Source: Bacteroidales bacterium
GTDB taxonomy: Bacteria; Bacteroidota; Bacteroidia; Bacteroidales; Paludibacteraceae
Reading direction: 5' to 3'
DNA length: 64,000 nt
Assembly (NCBI GenBank): GCA_015061185.1
Contig: SUWZ01000007.1
Coordinates: 1-64,000, forward strand
Part shown: positions 57,814-64,000 of the stretch, piece by piece
Position numbering within the stretch: position 1 is the first letter of the stretch
Layout: each line of letters opens with the position of its first letter
Notes under the pieces: generated by a model
Databases searched by the model: none
What the model was told of the DNA's origin: nothing
The model's input: only the letters and a program-made list of their open reading frames with translations
Program-made: the position numbers and the translations under genes

Positions 57814-59337
57814 TTAATGTTTAAAATGTCTAAATCCTGTCATCACCATTGCCACACCATTCTCGTTGCAATAATCAACAGAAGCTTGGTCTTTAATAGA
57901 ACCGCCTGGTTGAACAACCGCAGTAATACCTGCATTCTTAGCAATCTCCACACAATCAGGGAATGGGAAGAATGCATCAGAAGCCATTACAGCACCATTT
58001 AAGTCAAACCCAAAAGAGTGAGCCTTTTCAATTGCTTGTTTCAAGGCATCCACACGAGAAGTTTGCCCAACACCACTTGCGCATAATTGTCCATTTTTAG
58101 CCAAAACGATTGCATTTGACTTCGAATGTTTTACAATTTTGTTGGCAAAAATCATATCTTGAATCTCAGCATCAGTAGGAGCCTTTTCTGTAACAGTTCT
58201 CATATCCTCAGCTGTTTCACTCTTTGTATCTTTATCCTGCATCAAAACACCATTCAAAACAGTACGAATCTGTTTTGTTGGCAATTTTGTCTCTTTTTGA
58301 ATCAAGATGATACGATTCTTTTTCTGAGAAAGAACCTCCAAAGCATCAGTATCATAATCCGGAGCAATGATTACCTCAAAGAAGATCTCATTGATTTTCT
58401 CAGCAGTCTGCTTATCGATAACTGCATTAGTAACCAACACGCCACCAAAAGCAGAAACCGGGTCACCAGCCAACGCATCGTTCCATGCATCAGTCAAGTT
58501 AGGTCTGGATGCTACACCACAAGCATTGTTGTGTTTCAAGATAGCGAAAGTGATGTCATCATAATCAGCGATTAAATTAACCGCAGCATCAATATCCAAC
58601 AAATTGTTGTAAGAAATTTCCTTTCCTTGTAATTGCTCGAACATCTTTTCAAAATCACCAAAGAAAACACCTCTCTGATGAGGATTTTCTCCATATCTCA
58701 ATGATTTTGAAGAATTGGCAGTCAATCTCAAAGCCGAATCAGCTTCGTTATCAAAATAGTTGAAAATAGCTGAATCATAATGAGAAGAGACAGCAAAAGC
58801 CTCTTTTGCAAACCATTTACGAGTCTCCAAACTTGTTGTAGCGCCCTCTTCATTCAAATGATTCAACAACGGCTCATATTGCGCTTGAGAAGCAACAATC
58901 ACTACATCTTTGAAATTCTTAGCCGCAGCACGAATCAAAGAAATTCCACCTATATCGATCTTTTCGATAATAGATTGTTCGTCTGCTCCTGAAGCAACAG
59001 TATCTTCAAAAGGATACAAATCAACAATCACCAAATCAATCTCAGGAATCTCATATTGCTCCATTTGAGCTAAATCCTGTGCCAACTCTCTACGTCCTAA
59101 TATTCCTCCAAAAATTTTAGGATGCAAAGTCTTAACTCGTCCTCCCAATATAGAAGGATAACTTGTTAAAGACTCTACCGCCTGACATGGAATGCCTAAC
59201 GACTCTATAAATGTTTGAGTTCCACCGGTTGAAATGAACTCTACTCCTTCTGAATGAAGCTTACGAATTATCTCGTCTAATTTGTCTTTGTGGTAAACCG
59301 AAACTAAAGCGGTCTTAATTTTTTTATTATCAGCCAT
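57814..59337 (-). CDS. purH: Bifunctional AICAR transformylase/IMP cyclohydrolase
   Basis: 507 aa. ALVSVYHKDKLDEIIRKLHSEGVEFISTGGT, KSLRYGENPHQRG, SDAFFPFPDCVEIAKNAGITAVVQPGGSIKD. Confidence 0.97.
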   Translation of the reverse strand: MADNKKIKTALVSVYHKDKLDEIIRKLHSEGVEFISTGGTQTFIESLGIPCQAVESLTSYPSILGGRVKTLHPKIFGGILGRRELAQDLAQMEQYEIPEIDLVIVDLYPFEDTVASGADEQSIIEKIDIGGISLIRAAAKNFKDVVIVASQAQYEPLLNHLNEEGATTSLETRKWFAKEAFAVSSHYDSAIFNYFDNEADSALRLTANSSKSLRYGENPHQRGVFFGDFEKMFEQLQGKEISYNNLLDIDAAVNLIADYDDITFAILKHNNACGVASRPNLTDAWNDALAGDPVSAFGGVLVTNAVIDKQTAEKINEIFFEVIIAPDYDTDALEVLSQKKNRIILIQKETKLPTKQIRTVLNGVLMQDKDTKSETAEDMRTVTEKAPTDAEIQDMIFANKIVKHSKSNAIVLAKNGQLCASGVGQTSRVDALKQAIEKAHSFGFDLNGAVMASDAFFPFPDCVEIAKNAGITAVVQPGGSIKDQASVDYCNENGVAMVMTGFRHFKH

Positions 59338-59473
59338 TTACGTAATGATTTATTTTCCAAATTGCAAATTTAAAAAATATCTCTTGAAAAATCTAACAAA
59401 AAGGCATAAATTATGTTGCAAAATTTGGAAGAAAATTTCAATACTTAAAAGAAAAGATACTTTATAAAAAATG

Positions 59474-59504
59474 TTGATAATCTAGAACAAATAAACTAAT
59501 TTTG
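59474..59504 (+). promoter_or_regulatory. Putative Bacteroidetes-type promoter for the T2SS-like operon
   Basis: TTG at 59474-59476, 20-bp spacer, TAATTTTG (TAnnTTTG) at 59497-59504, 37 bp upstream of the pseudopilin ATG. Confidence 0.55.
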
Positions 59505-59541
59505 CAACGTTTTCTATTTGACAATTTTAGAATGTATTTGT

Positions 59542-59943
59542 ATGAAAGGAAGAAGGATTCAAGGGTTCTCATTACCAGAGTTACTAATCGTATTAGTTAT
59601 AATTGGCATCTTAGTGCTATTAGCATTGCCCAATCTTATGCCACTGATTTCTAAAACGAAAGCGACAGAAGCACAACTACAACTGAGTCATCTGCACACA
59701 TTAGAAAAAAATCATTTCTACATGTATTCAAAATACTCGAATGATTTAAACGAGATTGGCTTTGAACAAGAAAAGCTAGTTTCAGAAGGAGGGAAAGCAA
59801 ATTATCAAATCGAAATTACCTCTGCAGAAAGTACTACATTTACTGCAAAAGCAACAGCTGTTGTTGATTACGATGGAGATGGAATATACAACGTATGGGA
59901 AATTGATCAAGACAAGAATTTAAAAGAAACTACAAAAGACTAA
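59542..59943 (+). CDS. Type II secretion/type IV pilus-like major pseudopilin (GspG-like)
   Basis: Prepilin leader MKGRRIQG/FSLPELLIVLVIIGILVLLALPNLMPLI with Glu+5. The ORF track start 59518 is a TTG; the ATG at 59542 is preferred. Confidence 0.9.
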   Translation: MKGRRIQGFSLPELLIVLVIIGILVLLALPNLMPLISKTKATEAQLQLSHLHTLEKNHFYMYSKYSNDLNEIGFEQEKLVSEGGKANYQIEITSAESTTFTAKATAVVDYDGDGIYNVWEIDQDKNLKETTKD

Positions 59944-60440
59944 TGGAAATAAATCTTTCAATTTTACCCATTTTATTGATATTAGCATATCAAGATTTTA
60001 CGAAATATTCTGTTTCATTACTATGGCTAATAATCTTAATAGTACTTCAGTTCATAATAGGAGTTTACACAATTGGTTTTGAAAGTATTTTATTAAATGT
60101 TGTAATAAACATATCAATTACTCTGTTTCAATTAATAATACTAATGTTATATTTTAAAATTAAAAAAAAGACGAGAAATGAATCTTTCATAAACAATGTA
60201 TTAGGATTAGGAGATATTATATATTTCATATTTTTAAGTGTTGCTTTTTCTCCAATAAATTACCTTTTTTTCTTGATTACGTCATTAATTTTGACATTGG
60301 TGATTCACATAATTTTAATGAATAGGCACGAAAAAATAGCCCTAATTGGCTACCTATCTATACTGTATAGTTTGGTGATAGCCTTAGGATTTAACACTCA
60401 AAACGACATCTACTTTCAAAGTTTACTTATAGAACAATGA
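59943..60440 (+). CDS. Minimal prepilin peptidase-like (A24/TadV-type) membrane protein
   Basis: 165 aa. ILAYQDFTKYSVSLLW (first catalytic Asp context) and VLGLGDIIYFIFLSVAFSP (GxGD). Located between pseudopilin and ATPase genes. Confidence 0.75.
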   Translation: MEINLSILPILLILAYQDFTKYSVSLLWLIILIVLQFIIGVYTIGFESILLNVVINISITLFQLIILMLYFKIKKKTRNESFINNVLGLGDIIYFIFLSVAFSPINYLFFLITSLILTLVIHIILMNRHEKIALIGYLSILYSLVIALGFNTQNDIYFQSLLIEQ

Positions 60441-61867
60441 TAAAAGCACTTGACATAAATTTAAATATCAAACATATTATAACAGACCAACAAGCTTGGC
60501 ATTATCATATTGTCCCCCAATCAATAACAGAAACAGAACTGATTCTTTACATAGACAACGAATATTTAAGTCCCAACGTTAAAGAAGAGTTAGAACTAAC
60601 GCTCAATAAAACAATAACATTAGTCCCAATTGATCCTGGTACTATCAAGTATACATTAAATCGCTACTATAGAAAATCAGGAGATAAAAGTTCTAACGAA
60701 CACACAATTGTTAACATAAAATCTGACGATTTTTTAACATCATTAATACAAGAAGCCCAAGAAATGCAATCAAGTGATATTCACATAGAGACATATGAGG
60801 AATTTTGCAGAATAAGGTACAGAATAGATGGTAAGTTATTAGAAAAACATAGGTTAGAAAAAGAGAATTATCCCGCATTAATAAATAAAATAAAAATAAA
60901 AGCGAACATAGATATAGCAGAAAAACGCTTACCACAAGATGGTCGCATACTACATGAAAGTTGGAATACAAAATTTGATATTCGAGTATCTGTTTTACCA
61001 ACATTAAATGGAGAAAAGATAGTTTTACGCCTTCTGAACAAGGATTCCAGCAGAATAGAGATAACTAAGTTGGGTTTTACAATAGAACAGCAAAATATAT
61101 TTTTAGAAAATATAAAAAAAACACATGGCATAATATTAATTAGTGGTCCTACCGGATCTGGAAAGAGTACTACATTGTACGCCACCTTGAAGACTTTAAA
61201 TAAAATAGAGAGAAATATTTTGACAATTGAAGATCCAATAGAGTACACTCTTTCTGGAATTAATCAAGTCCAACTAAGAGAAGATATTGGATTAACGTTT
61301 TCTAAGGCATTGCGTACGTTCTTAAGACAAGATCCAGACATTATAATGCTTGGAGAGATTCGAGACAACGAAACCGCACAAATGGCAATACGCGCAGCGC
61401 TAACAGGTCATCTTGTTTTATCCACCATACATACCAACTCAGCATGGGGAATAATATCTCGACTAAGTGATATGGGGATTCCTCCCTTTTTATTGGCAGA
61501 TACAATAAATTTATGTGTTGCCCAGCGATTAATTCGCTTATTATGCCCCAAATGCAAAGAAAAAATAAGATTTGAAGTTTCACACTTACCACAACAATTT
61601 AGAACAACCAATATACCTGAATATCATTATATAGCACGTGGGTGTGAAGAGTGCTACTATACTGGCTACCATGGGAGAAAAGCAATATACGAAGTTATTC
61701 CAATAGATTTAGAATTATCGAATTTAATAAAACAAAATAGTTCTAATATAGAGAAATTTAAACACGAAAAAAAGATATTGTCTTTAGCAGAAACTGCATA
61801 TAATGATTTTATATTAGGCAATACATCTTTAGAAGAGATATATCCAATTTTATTAAATAATTTGTAA
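60437..61867 (+). CDS. GspE/PilB-family secretion ATPase
   Basis: 476 aa. GPTGSGKSTTLYATLKTL, LRQDPDIIMLGEIRDNETAQMAIRAALTGHLVLSTIHTNSA, and Cys motif CPKCKEKI...CEECYYTGYHGRKAIYEV. Confidence 0.96.
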   Translation: MIKALDINLNIKHIITDQQAWHYHIVPQSITETELILYIDNEYLSPNVKEELELTLNKTITLVPIDPGTIKYTLNRYYRKSGDKSSNEHTIVNIKSDDFLTSLIQEAQEMQSSDIHIETYEEFCRIRYRIDGKLLEKHRLEKENYPALINKIKIKANIDIAEKRLPQDGRILHESWNTKFDIRVSVLPTLNGEKIVLRLLNKDSSRIEITKLGFTIEQQNIFLENIKKTHGIILISGPTGSGKSTTLYATLKTLNKIERNILTIEDPIEYTLSGINQVQLREDIGLTFSKALRTFLRQDPDIIMLGEIRDNETAQMAIRAALTGHLVLSTIHTNSAWGIISRLSDMGIPPFLLADTINLCVAQRLIRLLCPKCKEKIRFEVSHLPQQFRTTNIPEYHYIARGCEECYYTGYHGRKAIYEVIPIDLELSNLIKQNSSNIEKFKHEKKILSLAETAYNDFILGNTSLEEIYPILLNNL

Positions 61868-61871
61868 CATC

Positions 61872-63791
61872 GTGAAACAATTAATTTTTATATTATCATT
61901 TTTACTTATAAATGTCAGCATTTCTGCGCAAGTAATAAAAAGAGATGAACAATTAAAGAGTTTAGAAGAAAAACTAAAACAACTTTCAGAAACAATGCCA
62001 GGTTTGAAAGAAGAGATAGATTTATCTGTTTCTGATGTAAATATCCAAGATTTTATACATGCTATTGCACAATCGAACAAAATCAACATTCACATCAATC
62101 CTGATTTGGACATGCGCGTTAATAATAATTTTTCGGATGTTTCAGTCTCTTCAATACTAATTTTTCTTTGCAAACAATACAACTTAGACATAGAAATATA
62201 CAATAATATTTTATCTATTTCAAAATGGGTTCAGAACGAAACACAATCAGAAATCAAATTACCCAAAGAGTTAGATATTCGCTACAATGCAAATAAAAAA
62301 CTTATTAGCATGGATTTAAATTCTGATACATTATCAAGAATTGTCAAAGAAGTAACAAAGTTGACAGGACGCAATGTGCTATATGGACCGGAGGTAGGCA
62401 ACAATATAATTACTTTCTTTATAGAGAATCTTTCTGTAGAAAACGCTATAAACAAATTAGCATTAACCAATGGCTTACAAACCTCTATTACAGAGGACAG
62501 TTGTATTTTAATAGATAAACAAGGAAGTTCAATAATTGGAGAGGTTGATAACATAAATCAGTCATCAAACAAAAAGGAATTAAAACGTAAGAAATCGAGA
62601 AAAAACGATTTTGATTATACAATAGAACAAAATAAAATTTTTTTAAATGCAGAAGATGCATCAATAAACGATATTGTCACAGAAATATCAAATGAGTTAA
62701 AGAAGAATTTCATTGTCTACACCCCCATACAAGGAAATATCACAACACACCTTGAAAATGTTTCTTACGATGAATTTTTAGACAAAATATTAAATGGTAG
62801 TAACTATACGTTTACGATTAACAATTGCCTGTACATGATTGGAGAACGCCAAATAGAGAATTTAAGAGAAACTAAAGTGATTCAGCTCCAGCACAGATCA
62901 ATTGATAAGTTATACGAATACATCCCTAAAGAAATACAAGAAGATGTTACTTTAAAAGAATTTCCAGAACTAAATAGTATAATTGTATCCGGCTCTAAAC
63001 GAGCTATTGATGAAGTTGAAAAGTTTTTAATAAACATAGATAAAGTTGTTCCCGTCATTCTTATTGAAGTTATTATGGTAAGCTCAAACGTATATAACTC
63101 TACATCAACCGGCATTTCCTTTGGATCAGGAACGGAAGTTTCACAATCTTCATTTACATTCAACGGAGGAATAGCAACAACGTTCAGTTCAAGAGTGCTA
63201 AATGATATAATATCCGGGATTAATAGTTGGGGATCATTTTTCAATTTAGGGAAAGTAAATTCAACATTCTATTTATCATTAAGTGCATTAGAAGATCAAG
63301 GAGTAGTTAAAATACACTCTACCCCAAAACTTGCAACATTAAATAGCCATGAAGCCACTTTAGTAATTGGAGAAACTGAATATTATAAAGAAGTACAAAA
63401 CACCGTGGTAGGAAACGAAAATCCACAAAATATTCAATCGTACGAATGGAAATCGATTGATGCCAATCTTTCGATTTCTATAAAACCAATGTATTCTGGA
63501 GACGATCAAATCACTATGGATGTAAAAGTTTCTCAATCTGGCTTTAAACAAGCTGCGGGGAAAGATGCACCTCCAGGCTCTGAAAATAAAACATTCAGCT
63601 CTACGATGCGAGTACGAAATGAAGAGATGATTCTCCTTGGTGGCCTAGAAGAAAAAAGTAAGTCTAACCGAGGGTCTGGTCTCCCTATCCTTTCAAGAAT
63701 ACCTATACTCCGTTGGCTCTTTTCAAGCAGAACCAAGAGTAAAGAAGATTCACAACTACATATATTCATCCGTCCTACTATAGTGTTCTAA
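61872..63791 (+). CDS. Secretin (GspD/PilQ family)
   Basis: 639 aa, GTG start, signal peptide. C-terminal secretin LGGLEEKSKSNRGSGLPILSRIPILRWLFSSRTKSKEDSQLHIFIRPTIVF. Confidence 0.92.
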   Translation: MKQLIFILSFLLINVSISAQVIKRDEQLKSLEEKLKQLSETMPGLKEEIDLSVSDVNIQDFIHAIAQSNKINIHINPDLDMRVNNNFSDVSVSSILIFLCKQYNLDIEIYNNILSISKWVQNETQSEIKLPKELDIRYNANKKLISMDLNSDTLSRIVKEVTKLTGRNVLYGPEVGNNIITFFIENLSVENAINKLALTNGLQTSITEDSCILIDKQGSSIIGEVDNINQSSNKKELKRKKSRKNDFDYTIEQNKIFLNAEDASINDIVTEISNELKKNFIVYTPIQGNITTHLENVSYDEFLDKILNGSNYTFTINNCLYMIGERQIENLRETKVIQLQHRSIDKLYEYIPKEIQEDVTLKEFPELNSIIVSGSKRAIDEVEKFLINIDKVVPVILIEVIMVSSNVYNSTSTGISFGSGTEVSQSSFTFNGGIATTFSSRVLNDIISGINSWGSFFNLGKVNSTFYLSLSALEDQGVVKIHSTPKLATLNSHEATLVIGETEYYKEVQNTVVGNENPQNIQSYEWKSIDANLSISIKPMYSGDDQITMDVKVSQSGFKQAAGKDAPPGSENKTFSSTMRVRNEEMILLGGLEEKSKSNRGSGLPILSRIPILRWLFSSRTKSKEDSQLHIFIRPTIVF

Positions 63792-63793
63792 AA

Positions 63794-64000
63794 TGTTTAA
63801 ATTAGAAAGTATAATAGATAAAACTAGAAAAGTTTATGTCATAGACATAGAACTTTCTATAAAAGAGAGTTATTCTTTAACAGAATTGAGTAGACAAGGG
63901 AAAGAAATAGATTTTAATTTTCTTTTAGTTGGTTGCAATAGTATTGATGATGTAATCTCTTATATTCCTCCTGAGTCCGCAGTAGGAATTATAATCAGCG
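63794..64000 (+). CDS. Partial CDS, possible PilM/GspL-like assembly protein
   Basis: ATG at 63794: MFKLESIIDKTRKVYVIDIELSIKESYSLTELSRQGKEIDFNFLLVGCNSIDDVISYIPPESAVGIIIS, open at window end. Assignment is from context. Confidence 0.4.

Noticed and set aside
57508-58575. 164-aa and 149-aa plus-strand ORFs
   Set aside because: Shadow ORFs antisense to mreB and purH, both unambiguous.
1-64000. CRISPR array, rRNA or tRNA genes
   Set aside because: No regularly spaced direct repeats, no rRNA signature sequence and no convincing tRNA cloverleaf noticed. A tRNAscan-SE run would be decisive.

Overview
The window comes from a Bacteroidota (probably Bacteroidales) chromosome. This rests on gene content, T9SS-type C-terminal sorting domains and TAnnTTTG-type promoters. 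Left third: Rpn-like nuclease fragment, secreted proteins, a T9SS-cargo putative metalloprotease, a type II R-M pair, a DUF2157/DUF4401/GDYXXLXY operon, an AAA-ATPase/PD-(D/E)XK gene, a radical SAM + YhhQ pair (possible queuine salvage), and a CotH-domain T9SS cargo. Middle: thyA, a PorE-like OmpA protein, thiL, an AraC regulator, a CDF transporter, then a long minus-strand cluster. That cluster has a Bacteroidetes-type conjugation core (TraE, F, G, I, J, K, L, M, N) with no relaxase, coupling protein or integrase visible. Upstream of it on the same strand lie a 3455-aa giant T9SS-type surface protein, a lipoprotein and a TraO-like barrel. Right third: korAB-like oxidoreductase, the rodA/mrdA/mreD/mreC/mreB block, purH, then the start of a type II secretion/type IV filament-like operon (pseudopilin, minimal GxGD prepilin peptidase, GspE, secretin) that runs off the edge. 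Main items for follow-up: the relaxase-less T4SS next to the giant adhesin, an apparent -1 frameshift in traE, a 56-bp near-identical copy of a traN segment outside the gene, the compact T2SS-like locus, a T10 tract that splits a small exported protein, and several palindromic or interspersed repeat families. All product calls come from reading the sequence; no database search was run.
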